Of a stretch of DNA of 36,736 nucleotides, positions 13,791-21,553 are shown in pieces. The DNA lies in NCBI GenBank assembly GCA_021791815.1, contig JAJYVV010000021.1, positions 1 to 36,736 on the forward strand, read 5' to 3'. A program made the translations under genes and the position numbers. Each line of letters opens with the position of its first letter. Within the stretch, counting starts at the first letter, position 1. The stretch is from Bacillota bacterium (GTDB taxonomy: Bacteria; Bacillota; Sulfobacillia; RBS10-35; JAJYVN01). Under the pieces are notes generated by a model. It had not been told where the DNA came from. It searched no databases and worked only from the letters and a program-made list of their open reading frames with translations.

Positions 13791-16061
13791 TCATGAGCGG
13801 GCATACATGTCCGTGATGTTGGCGAGGAACCCGGGCACCTCAGCGACTTGCAGGATGCCGCCGATCACCGCAGTCCACGCCTCGAAATTGCCGAGGGCAA
13901 CCACGTTCGGCTCCGGCCGCCCGGCGGCGATCCAGGCCTGCCCGAGGGTCAGCGCGGCCCACACGAGGTCGCCGCGGTTCTCGCGTGCCCAGCGCCGCAG
14001 GTCCGGATGCCGGAAGCCGTTGCGGAGCCAGGGCTGGTCCATTTTGGGATCGAGGCGGACCAGGACCGTGCGCCGTGCGATCTCGTTGCTCATGCGCACG
14101 TTGTTTCCCGTCGCGCACCAGCAGCAGGTGACCGGCACCGAGGCCACCCGGCTGTGGCCCAGGATTCGATCCGTCCAGACGTTGGCCGTGATGGCGGCCG
14201 AGAGCGCGGCAGAGTCCAGGGTGCGGCGCAGGTTGTCGATGAGGACATAGACGGGCGCACGCAGGAGGACGGCCGTGATGCGCTTGCGCCACTCCTCCTC
14301 ATAGTCCGACTGGGTCATCACGTCGGCCGTGCGGCCGGTGGCGACGGTCGCGATAACGTCGATCATCAGGCTGGCGCCGCTGCCAGGGGTGGGCTTGTCC
14401 ACGAGGTGCAGGGGGGTGGGGCCGGCGATCATCGGGCGAACGAACGGCAGCAGCAGGGCGGCTAGGGCGTGCGCCCGTGCGGCGTCGTTTACGAACGGGA
14501 AGTCACAGAGCAGGTCGTCGAGGAGGATCTGCTTGGCGCGCGCGATCTCCGGGCGCGACGGCTCCGGGGGCACGTCCGGCACCGCGAACCCTGGGGGGAG
14601 GTGGAGCCAGAGACGCGCCGCCGGGTTGTAGCCGGGCGTCGTAATCAGCGTGCCGTCGCGGCCAAAGACCGGGGACTCGACGATCCCATGGAGGACGGGC
14701 AGGGGCCACTCGGGCAGGGCGTACACGTCCCGCACCACGTCCATGGGCGGTGGGACCTGCTCGGGCGGGTCGGCCTTCTGCCAGTTGGCGACCCGCGCCA
14801 GGCGGCCGCGGAGCGCAGCGTCGGATAAGGTCTCGATGAAGGGCGCACCGCGGTCGTCGAGGCGGAGGCGGACCAGGGTCGTGCCGCGCTGGAAGACATT
14901 CGGCGGCTCGTTCGCGGCCAACAGAGCCCCTAGCCCATCGGCGGTGATATCCCGCAGCGGACGGTCGGTCGTGATGACCAGCGGCAGACCGTCCGCGGGG
15001 TTCGCGGGGCGCTCCTTCCTGCGCGCGCCTGCCCCGCGCTCCGCCGGCGGCTCGAACTTCTCGCGGAGGTCGCGCCAGGTCCAGGTGCAGGACTCGTGGT
15101 GGCAGCCGGCCGCGATGGCGCCGTTGGGGAACTGCACGACGTAGGCGCCGTCGGTGTGCGCGTCCGAGAACGGGCACGTATGGAGGACCCACCGCGTGCC
15201 GCCCTGCCACGCCGATTCGCCGGCCGCGAGGTGGTGCCGCTCCAGGAAGGCAGCCACGGCGAGCGCTGGGCGTCCGCCAGCCGCCGATCGCGACACCGCT
15301 TCCGGACGAGGTGCCTCCGCTGCAAGCTCCTCCAGGAGGTCGGGGGGGACGCGTTGCGGCTTGTCGGGCACCGCCAACAGCCGGGCGGGGCGATGCGGGC
15401 GGTTGTCGGTCGAGTCGCCCTTGCGGTTGGCCGTTCCGTAGCACCGCCAGATTCGCGCGGCGTTGCCGACCGCCGTGTCAACGGTGATGCCGTCGCCCCC
15501 GAAGCGAAGGGCGACGGCCTCCAGCCCGCCCTTGACCAGGGCCGCCGCCGCCGGGTCGTTGGGCAGCTCGACGGGGTAGAGCAGGTGCCCGCCGTTCCCC
15601 GAATCCCCCTGCGTCGGTTCTGGCCAGCCGCGTCCCCGCAGCCAGGACGCTGCCTGCGCGGCCCGCTCCAGCGCTCGGCCGTGCTCTTCGTCGGTGGAGG
15701 AGATGCCCGAGGCCCGCTCTGGGTCGAAGTCCAACCCGAGCCAACGGCGGGCGAGCACATCGCTGTCGGCGGTCAACGCCATGTCCCGGTCCACTCGGCC
15801 GATGCGGTTGGCGCGCCGGGCCAGGAGGTCGTGACGGACGGGGTTCAGCGTGACATACACGCCCTTTGGCCGGCGCCGGTCTAGTACCTCGATGGCGTGG
15901 ACCGCCGCATCGGCGTCGTCGAACCATCCTGCCCACGTGCCGCCGTCGCGGCCTGGGACGTGCAGGGCACGGACCTCAAGGACGGCATCTGGCACCCACA
16001 CCAGCTTCACCGTCCGCGCGATGTCGGCGGCGTTGCCCGCCGCGGCCGAGGGCGATACCAT
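13791..16061 (-). CDS. Primase-polymerase with C-terminal helicase-like region
   Basis: A 756-residue replication protein. Residues about 20-230 carry the archaeo-eukaryotic primase motifs: LGLDFDPER with D111/D113, SGNGGHLLYPVEL with S154/H159, and ITVDTAVGNAARIWRCYGT with D195. A Cys cluster follows (HTCPFSDAH, then GCHHESC; C296, C320, C325), a possible zinc finger. The C-terminal part looks like a degenerate AAA+/D5 helicase: DKPTPGSGASL (about 555-565, Walker A-like), VYVLIDN (about 604-610, Walker B-like) and ATGNNVRMSNEIARRTV as sensor. The ATG follows GGGAG. It probably primes and unwinds the element's own DNA. Combined bifunctional primases are typical of plasmids, phages and satellites. 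Confidence 0.85.
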   Translation of the reverse strand: MVSPSAAAGNAADIARTVKLVWVPDAVLEVRALHVPGRDGGTWAGWFDDADAAVHAIEVLDRRRPKGVYVTLNPVRHDLLARRANRIGRVDRDMALTADSDVLARRWLGLDFDPERASGISSTDEEHGRALERAAQAASWLRGRGWPEPTQGDSGNGGHLLYPVELPNDPAAAALVKGGLEAVALRFGGDGITVDTAVGNAARIWRCYGTANRKGDSTDNRPHRPARLLAVPDKPQRVPPDLLEELAAEAPRPEAVSRSAAGGRPALAVAAFLERHHLAAGESAWQGGTRWVLHTCPFSDAHTDGAYVVQFPNGAIAAGCHHESCTWTWRDLREKFEPPAERGAGARRKERPANPADGLPLVITTDRPLRDITADGLGALLAANEPPNVFQRGTTLVRLRLDDRGAPFIETLSDAALRGRLARVANWQKADPPEQVPPPMDVVRDVYALPEWPLPVLHGIVESPVFGRDGTLITTPGYNPAARLWLHLPPGFAVPDVPPEPSRPEIARAKQILLDDLLCDFPFVNDAARAHALAALLLPFVRPMIAGPTPLHLVDKPTPGSGASLMIDVIATVATGRTADVMTQSDYEEEWRKRITAVLLRAPVYVLIDNLRRTLDSAALSAAITANVWTDRILGHSRVASVPVTCCWCATGNNVRMSNEIARRTVLVRLDPKMDQPWLRNGFRHPDLRRWARENRGDLVWAALTLGQAWIAAGRPEPNVVALGNFEAWTAVIGGILQVAEVPGFLANITDMYARS

Positions 16062-16079
16062 CGTCCCACACGCTCCCGG

Positions 16080-16119
16080 GCCCCGCCGATACGCCTACCC
16101 CAGGCCGGCGGGGCTTTTT
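16080..16119 (+). terminator. Intrinsic terminator reading antisense to the operon
   Basis: The plus strand reads GCCCCGCCG, a 17-base loop, then CGGCGGGGC and TTTTTC. The 9-bp GC stem plus T-run fits an intrinsic terminator for plus-strand transcription. It lies between the PrimPol start (16061) and the small upstream ORF, where no plus-strand gene ends. It would stop an antisense RNA covering the PrimPol start; on the minus strand the same hairpin sits beside the PrimPol ribosome-binding site. Confidence 0.55.
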
Positions 16120-16121
16120 CT

Positions 16122-16370
16122 TCAGGTCGCCGAGGTCGCAGCGCCACCGTCGTCCCGTAGTGGCGGTGTCGCGCCCGCGCCTTCCGGCCGCTGCTGCCCG
16201 AGCCGGCCACAGGAGGGCTGCCCATCCGACGAGCCCACCGGGGCCCTCCGCTCAATGAGCGCGTATGCGCGCGCCACGTCCGCCCGCCCCTGGGGGTCGC
16301 TGACGTGCTCGACGACGACGACATAAGTCGGGGCAGCCCGGGTGCTCACGGACCCAGCGTGCAACACCAC
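16122..16370 (-). CDS. Small hypothetical protein, first gene of the PrimPol operon
   Basis: An 82-residue ORF with TYVVVVEHVSDPQGRADVARAYALIERRA near the N-terminus, a plausible strand-helix unit, followed by a Gly/Pro-rich tail. The start is uncertain: GTG 16370 or the GTG 21 bases later. It diverges from the gene at 16480 with 109 bp between. Unknown function. Confidence 0.5.
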   Translation of the reverse strand: MVLHAGSVSTRAAPTYVVVVEHVSDPQGRADVARAYALIERRAPVGSSDGQPSCGRLGQQRPEGAGATPPLRDDGGAATSAT

Positions 16371-16479
16371 ACCCGCCGGGCCCGAAGGGGTCGTGCGCTT
16401 GTGACCCGGCCGCCCGTGAGAGGGCGTTCGGACCCCCGCCGCGTACTAGCGTCTGTGACGGACGGCGGGGTGAGGTTGC

Positions 16480-17883
16480 GTGGCTCGCTCCTATCGGCTT
16501 TGGGTCGAGCGGGACGGGGCCAGGGGGCGCGTCTTGTCGTGTGGTCTGGCGCCCATGAGCCGCGTTGACGAGGGGGGCAAGCGGCTCGCAGCGCCGACTA
16601 CGCACGACTCGCTCGCCTTGAGCAAGCCCTGGGCCCTGCTCCTTCGCCTCCTGGACATGGACAGGACCATCCAGCCGGACGGGTGGCCATTCCCGCGCGG
16701 CGAGGACTGGTTTCAGTGGAGGCAAGCCAACGAAGGGCTACGTAGACCGGACTGGCCCGCGTGGAAAGAGTTCGCGGCGGAGTCCGCCGCTCCATACCTG
16801 CTCGCGGAGGATCATGGCCGGCCTGTCATGTGGCTGCGGGCGAACGACGATGAGTGGTATGGCGTGATGTTCCACTTCGGCATGCAGCCGGGCCGGATGA
16901 ACTGGTGGGTAGCGGGCCAACCCCTTCGCTACGAGACGGCCCCGGACGGCGGGACCCTGATCATCACGCACGAGGTGCATGAACCAGCTGCGACCGTTCA
17001 TACGCTGAATGGCCTCGAGAAAGCCGTCCCGCCGGGGCTGTTCGCTGTGAACGCGGAGCACTTTCTCACCCTGCGCGAGGCGCTCGATTCGGAGTTGCAG
17101 CGACATCCCGCAGAGGAACGGGATCGTTGCCGCTTCTATGTCTATCCCGCGATGTCGCCCGGCCACGGCGGCCTCACCGAAGAAGACACACCGTTCGCGC
17201 TTCAGACGGTGGAGAATACGCGGAACTGGATCTGCAAGCATGCGTGGATTTGGTTGAGCCCGTTGGTTGGGCTGTGGGACCCCGTCGTTTGGCGTGCTGA
17301 CATGGCAATCGAGATTGCAGGTGATCCCAATATCGACAAGCCGGAAACGGCCGCCAAGCTCGCCAAGCTCAAGCCCCGCCGGAAATATGCCATGACCTGT
17401 GCAGGCTGTGGCGGTCGTCCCGGTTCTGGCGACCCGTTCAAGTGGCTTCTCGAACGGGTTCACCCGGAGGTCGATGTCGTACCAGCTGGCGCGCCGCGAA
17501 TCGTGCAATCCCTGCTCGATCAGGCGCGGGACGAGTTCTGGGCAACAGCCGACGATGAGCGAACCAGTCAAGCCCGGCGCCAGGCGGCCCAGGCTGCCAA
17601 GCGGCGACTTCGGGACTCCTCGGTGCGCCGCGACGTCTTCATCACTTCGGACATCTTCGCCGCGGCCGCATTGCAGTTGGAATGGGCCGTCGACGCTGAG
17701 TTGACGCTTCTGAGCTGCCCACACCCCCGGTGCGGCCGGGCCTTCTTCCGCGAGGCCGGGTATGCGGGTCGGTTCTGCCCAGACCACCGCAGCGCGGCCG
17801 CTCGCCAACAGCGGTCGCGCATGTGGAAGAACCGGAGTGCGCCGCGGTTTGGCGGCGAAGCTATCGACTCACCTCCAGGGTGA
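16480..17883 (+). CDS. Hypothetical protein with C-terminal zinc-finger-like motif
   Basis: A 467-residue protein. The start GTG 16480 has GGGGTGAGG upstream; ATG 16556 is an alternative. The N-terminal two-thirds contain no recognised domain but are well formed (VMWLRANDDEWYGVMFHFGM; FAVNAEHFLTLREALDSEL). Near residue 302 is TCAGCGG, a possible Cys pair. The end (CPHPRCGRAFF, then GRFCPDHRSAAARQQRSR) resembles the Cys4 finger with basic tail of CGNR-type and recombination-associated proteins, suggesting nucleic-acid binding. GC is slightly lower than in core genes. It diverges from the PrimPol operon and precedes the transposase remnants; perhaps accessory cargo. Not recognised further. Confidence 0.6.
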   Translation: MARSYRLWVERDGARGRVLSCGLAPMSRVDEGGKRLAAPTTHDSLALSKPWALLLRLLDMDRTIQPDGWPFPRGEDWFQWRQANEGLRRPDWPAWKEFAAESAAPYLLAEDHGRPVMWLRANDDEWYGVMFHFGMQPGRMNWWVAGQPLRYETAPDGGTLIITHEVHEPAATVHTLNGLEKAVPPGLFAVNAEHFLTLREALDSELQRHPAEERDRCRFYVYPAMSPGHGGLTEEDTPFALQTVENTRNWICKHAWIWLSPLVGLWDPVVWRADMAIEIAGDPNIDKPETAAKLAKLKPRRKYAMTCAGCGGRPGSGDPFKWLLERVHPEVDVVPAGAPRIVQSLLDQARDEFWATADDERTSQARRQAAQAAKRRLRDSSVRRDVFITSDIFAAAALQLEWAVDAELTLLSCPHPRCGRAFFREAGYAGRFCPDHRSAAARQQRSRMWKNRSAPRFGGEAIDSPPG

Positions 17884-17925
17884 GGGCTACGCCGCCGCCG
17901 CCCGTGTCGTTTGTGTGCGCATCCT

Positions 17926-18384
17926 TAGGAAGGTGTGGGCGCGGACCCGGGGCTCGGCCCAGTGGTGGATGGGACGGATGCGCAGATCGGGGGACTTGAG
18001 GGTGCGGAAGGCCTGCTCGGCGTGGGACAGAGCCTTGGAGCTCGTGACGACGGAGGGCGCCGGCAGGTCCGTGGCGGGGACGTTCGTGCGGACGACGTAG
18101 ATGCCGTCCAGCGCGGCCTCCGCGGCCATGTGCTCCCCGCAGCGCTCGAAGGAGAAGCTTCCCTGCGCCAGGCGCCAAAAGAAGTGCTTGGCGACCTTCG
18201 AGCGGTTCAGGCAGCGGGTCACGGCCGCGAGGATCTTGTCCCGGTCCTTGAGCCAGCCGGCCTCCACCCGCCGGGCGACGCGCAGCAGGCGCTCTTCCGT
18301 CACCGCGAGCAGCTCGCGCCGGGCGCGGTCGTCGGCCAGCAGAGGATTGCGGCAGACGACCAGGCGCGCCGGGGCCGTGATCCC
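17926..18384 (-). pseudogene. IS1634-type transposase remnant (C-terminal part)
   Basis: The minus strand reads LVVCRNPLLADDRARRELLA, KDRDKILAAVTRCLNRSKV, AKHFFWRLAQGSFSF, EAALDGIYVVRT, AEQAFRTLKSPDLRIRPIHH and VRAHTFL. This is the C-terminal block of IS1634/IS4-like transposases. The usual continuation after AHTFL is lost (frameshift or truncation into RMRTQTTR) and the N-terminal half is absent. It abuts another remnant on the opposite strand at 18402. Confidence 0.75.
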
Positions 18385-18401
18385 CTGTCTGCCATAGTGC
18401 A

Positions 18402-18882
18402 GTGGGACAGGCAACGACCGACGGGGGGGAGTGGATCGAGAACCGCTGGGCCTCCCTGGGGCTGCCCGCCGGCGTCGAGGTCGTGGACATCCTGGACTTC
18501 CGCCACCTGCAGCAGCCAAGGCGTGCTCGGGCGACGGTAGTGCGCGGACCAAAGCGTGGTGCAAGAAGCAGATCGACTCCGTGCTGGAGGTGGGGCCGCA
18601 GCCCCTGCTGGACGAGTTGGCGCGCATCCGCCCCCGGCGGGCCGCGAAGAGATGCGCAAGCTGGGCGAGTACGTGTCGCGCAACGCTCATCGATTGCACT
18701 ACCCGCAGTTCATCGCCCGGGAGCTGCCGATCGGCTCAGGCGCGATCGAGACCGGCGTCGGCGTCGTCCACAACGAGCGTTTGAAGAACGACTGCATGCA
18801 CGGGTCCGTGGCCGGCGCCCGCCCCGTGCTGGCCCTGCGTGCCACCGCCCTGTCCCCGTTCCCACGCTGGCAGGCCTTTTGA
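18402..18882 (+). pseudogene. ISKra4-like transposase remnant, frameshifted
   Basis: Pieces in three frames line up in order. First TDGGEWIENRWASLGLPAGV / EVVDILDFRHL (18417-18515), then AWCKKQIDSVLEVGPQPLLD (about 18560-18620), then LGEYVSRNAHRLHYPQFIAR / ELPIGSGAIE and VVHNERLKN (about 18660-18790), ending RWQAF. At least two frameshifts disable it. The IGSGAIE and NAHR motifs are typical of ISKra4-type enzymes; the family call is tentative. Confidence 0.6.
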
Positions 18883-18904
18883 ACCGACCGCCCCTGGATG
18901 GAGC

Positions 18905-19347
18905 GCCCATCCATCCGCGATCTCGCCCCACTGCGGAAGGTGGTCTGAGCGCCGCATTTGTGGGATGCACCCCAGCGGGTGCACCACTGCCCCCACTGCG
19001 GCCTGCGGATGCAGCGGGACCTCCTCTCGGCGTTCCTGGCGCGGTGCGCGGAATCGACCGTCCTCCACGCGGGCCGGGTTCGCGAGGCCTGGCCGGCGGC
19101 CGAGCCGCTGCTGCGCGCGGCGTGGAGGGACGCCCCATCCGCGAGCGCCCCCGGGGTCGAAGGCCCCGGGGGCGCTCGCAACGCGGTCGGAGCGGATCGC
19201 GCGCGCAGCGGCACTCCGGTCCTCTCCCCGCCGGCAGGCTGTAGGAAGGGCGCCAGCCCGACCGAGACGCCGGCCCAAGGGAGGACATGTCCGGGGGTGC
19301 CGGAGAGGTCGAGAACAAGCGTGCGGGACGCCCGCAAGTTGCTTTGA
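18905..19347 (+). pseudogene. IS605-type TnpB remnant, zinc-ribbon end
   Basis: The region reads PHCGRWSERR in one frame, then after a frameshift near 18955 HHCPHCGLRMQRDLLSAFLA, then REAWPAAEPLLRAAW in another. CPHCG followed by RDLLSAFLA is the C-terminal zinc ribbon and last helix of TnpB-like RNA-guided nucleases. The catalytic RuvC part is missing. About 135 bp after it (19348-19481) contain nothing recognised. Confidence 0.6.
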
Positions 19348-19481
19348 CCGGGCTCTTATGCTGGCACCTGCCGCTACGCGTGGCGCTCCCCTGGCACGGG
19401 CCAGCTGCGGCGTGGACGGGGCCCTCCACCGCGAGAACCCGCGCGTCTGCGCTGAGGTCCTGGCTGCCAGCACCGTCGCGC

Positions 19482-19510
19482 TTGACGGCCCCGCCGTGAC
19501 GACTTACTCT
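19482..19510 (+). promoter_or_regulatory. Sigma-70-like promoter of vapBC
   Basis: TTGACG (19482-19487), 17 bp, TACTCT (19505-19510), 33 bp before the vapB start. Both boxes are good matches with ideal spacing. Confidence 0.6.
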
Positions 19511-19543
19511 GTCCGCAGGTAAGACCATGGAGAGGGGTACGCC

Positions 19544-19786
19544 ATGGCCACGACGACCTTATCGGAGAAGGGCCAGGTCGTGATTCCGGCAGAGTTGCGT
19601 TCGCAGGCCCGACTGCGGCCAGGGGACCGCTTCGATGTCAGCTTGGACTCGGCCGGGGCCTTGGTCTTCCGGCCCTTGCCTCGGGATCCTCTGCTCGCGT
19701 TGCGCGGCGCCTTCGCCGGGCCCCGCAGGCTGACCGACGATCTGCTCGCCGAGAGGCGCCAGGAACGGGTCCGAGCCGATGGCTGA
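19544..19786 (+). CDS. vapB: AbrB-type antitoxin (VapB-like)
   Basis: An 80-residue protein; ATG 19544 follows GAGAGGGG. Residues 1-45 are a SpoVT/AbrB swapped-hairpin domain: TTTLSEKGQVVIPAELRSQA, RLRPGDRFDV, GALVFRPL. The C-terminal tail (ALRGAFAGPRRLTDDLLAER) would bind the toxin. It overlaps vapC by 8 bp, the usual antitoxin-first order with coupled translation. The complex probably represses the promoter at 19482-19510; no obvious palindrome was picked out. Confidence 0.88.
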   Translation: MATTTLSEKGQVVIPAELRSQARLRPGDRFDVSLDSAGALVFRPLPRDPLLALRGAFAGPRRLTDDLLAERRQERVRADG

Positions 19787-20189
19787 CCGGTTCGTATTGG
19801 ACGCGTATGCGGTACTGGCCCTGCTCGGGAACGAGGCGGGGGCCGATGAGGTGACCGCCATCGTGTCGGCCCAGCAGAACGAGGTTCTGATGAGCGCCAT
19901 CAACGTCGGCGAAGTCCACTACATCCTGTCGCGTCGCGCCGGCCCCGACAGGGCGCGGAGGGCCGAGGACGCCGTCTACGGCCATCCCAGAGTCCGGGTT
20001 GCCGAGGCAACGCGTGACCGCATTCGCGCTGCTGCCGAGCTCAAGGCCGCCGGGGGGCTCTCGCTCGCTGACGCCTTTGCGGCCAGTCTGGCTCAGGAGC
20101 ACGATGCGGTGCTTGTCACCGGAGACCCGGAATTCAAGCCCCTGGAATCGCGCGGCCTCCATGTGCAGTGGCTGACTCCTGGCGCGTGA
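19779..20189 (+). CDS. vapC: PIN-domain toxin (VapC-like RNase)
   Basis: A 136-residue PIN-domain protein. The acidic site looks intact: D8 (FVLDAYA), E45 (NVGEVHYIL), D98 (SLADAFAA) and D115 (TGDPEF), which coordinate Mg2+ for RNA cleavage. ATG 19779 lies inside the vapB end. VapC toxins cut tRNA or rRNA when the antitoxin is degraded. The pair stands among broken mobile genes, both genes are undamaged, and it could stabilise the surrounding element. Confidence 0.9.
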   Translation: MADRFVLDAYAVLALLGNEAGADEVTAIVSAQQNEVLMSAINVGEVHYILSRRAGPDRARRAEDAVYGHPRVRVAEATRDRIRAAAELKAAGGLSLADAFAASLAQEHDAVLVTGDPEFKPLESRGLHVQWLTPGA

Positions 20190-20336
20190 TCCGAGACCAA
20201 CGGGATGGAGGACTCGGGCTCCTCGGAGGTTGAGGGCTGGGTGCGGGGCAGGCGCCGCGGAAAGCCCTTCCCCGCAACGCTCGCGCCAGGCCTGCCTGGC
20301 ACAAGCCCGGCGGCTGAACCGGGGGGTGCCACGTCC

Positions 20337-20516
20337 TTCACGGATGGGCAGGCCATCCCCGCGCTATACCGCGCCTCGGTGGGTGCCCTGCAGTCCGCCG
20401 GGGTGATGCGCGGCTACCCGGGGGGGGTGAGTTCGCCCCGCCCGGTGGCTGGATCGGGCCGAGGCGGCCGTGACCGTCGCGCGGACCGAGTGGCTGCTGG
20501 CCGGGCGCCGCCGGGG
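20337..20516 (+). pseudogene. SLH (S-layer homology) domain fragment, frameshifted
   Basis: SFTDGQAIPALYRASVGALQ / SAGVMRGYPGG (20334-20427) is the first half of an SLH repeat. After a frameshift near 20428 the second half follows in another frame: DRAEAAVTVARTEWLLAGR (about 20452-20510). This is a scrap of a surface-anchored protein. It suggests that the host or a close relative has an S-layer. Confidence 0.6.
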
Positions 20517-20611
20517 GGCGAGGAGCCGTTCGCTGTCCGGGAGGTGTCCGCCAGCGAGTGGTCCGAGCCTCCATTTTTTGGAGTGCCACCGCCCGCAGCG
20601 CCCGCCGGCCC

Positions 20612-21547
20612 CTCCTCTGGCTCAAGGCGTTCCGGTTTCCGCGGTCACTCTGTACCTCGATATGTGGCTCGAGGCGGCGAGGCCGGGCTTGAAGCCAAAC
20701 ACGGCGGCAAGTTACGCAGTCGCGCTGAAGCGGTGGCGGCCGGTCATCGGTTCGCTGCCTCTCATCAGGATCACACCCGTCATCATCCAGCGGGGAGTGA
20801 ACGGGTTTGCCGCCCGCCTGGAGCCGGTCACGGTCCGGTACACGCTCCAGGTGCTGCGGACGGCCTTGCTCCAGGGGGTCAAATGGGGCATGGTAGCGAG
20901 GAATCCGGCTTCCGGGATCACGACGCCCACCGCGCAACGGGAGATGCGCTGCTGGAACGAGGAAGAGGATCGCCGTTTCATGCGCTTTGCTGGGGGCCGT
21001 GCCCGTTACTCGGCGGTGTTTCGGCTCGCGTTGGCCACGGGGCTGCGGTGGAAGACGTCGATCTGGACAAGGGCATGCTTCAGGTGAAGCACAGCCTGTC
21101 TTGGCCTCGGGGCGGGAAGCCGGACCTGCTGCCACCCAAATGGCGGCGAGGCGGCGCGTCGTTCCCATCGACCGTGGGACCGTGGAGACGCTGAAGCAGC
21201 AGCGGCGCGGGCAGGACGCAGAACGTTGGGCGGCAGGCCCCGACTGGCGCAACATCGACTCGGTGTTCTGCACGCGCCAGGGGGGCTATGTCGAGCAGCA
21301 AGTGGTGCGAGGTCGGATGGCTGCCGTGGAGAAGGGATCGGGGATGCCGGCCATCCGCTTCCACGACCTCCACCACACCCATGCGACGCTTCTGCTCCGG
21401 CAGGCCCGGCGGAGCGTCAAGGAGGTCTCGGAGCGGTTGGGTCCTGCGAACGTGACGGTCACGCTCCAGCTGTACGCGCACGTCCTGGCTGACCAGCACG
21501 TCGAGATGGCCCATGTCATCGGCGGGGTCCTGGACGGAGGGCTGTGA
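20612..21547 (+). pseudogene. Tyrosine recombinase (phage-type integrase), inactivated
   Basis: Frame 1 gives the SAM-like core-binding domain (VTLYLDMWLEAARPGLKPNT; ALKRWRPVIG) and the start of the catalytic domain up to FRLALATGLR (about 21044). Frame 2 continues EDVDLDKGMLQVKHSLSW, and frame 3 (from about 21137) gives RRVVPIDRGTVETLKQQR and the end. The segment expected after GLR (RGELLGLR) is deleted, probably by slippage between two similar CTGCGG strings. Box II reads HDLHHTHA where HDLRHTHA is expected (the catalytic Arg is His), LGPA replaces LGHA, and the Tyr in TLQLYAHV remains. The N-terminal arm-binding domain is missing. It ends 6 bp before lepA. Confidence 0.85.
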
Positions 21548-21553
21548 TCACCT

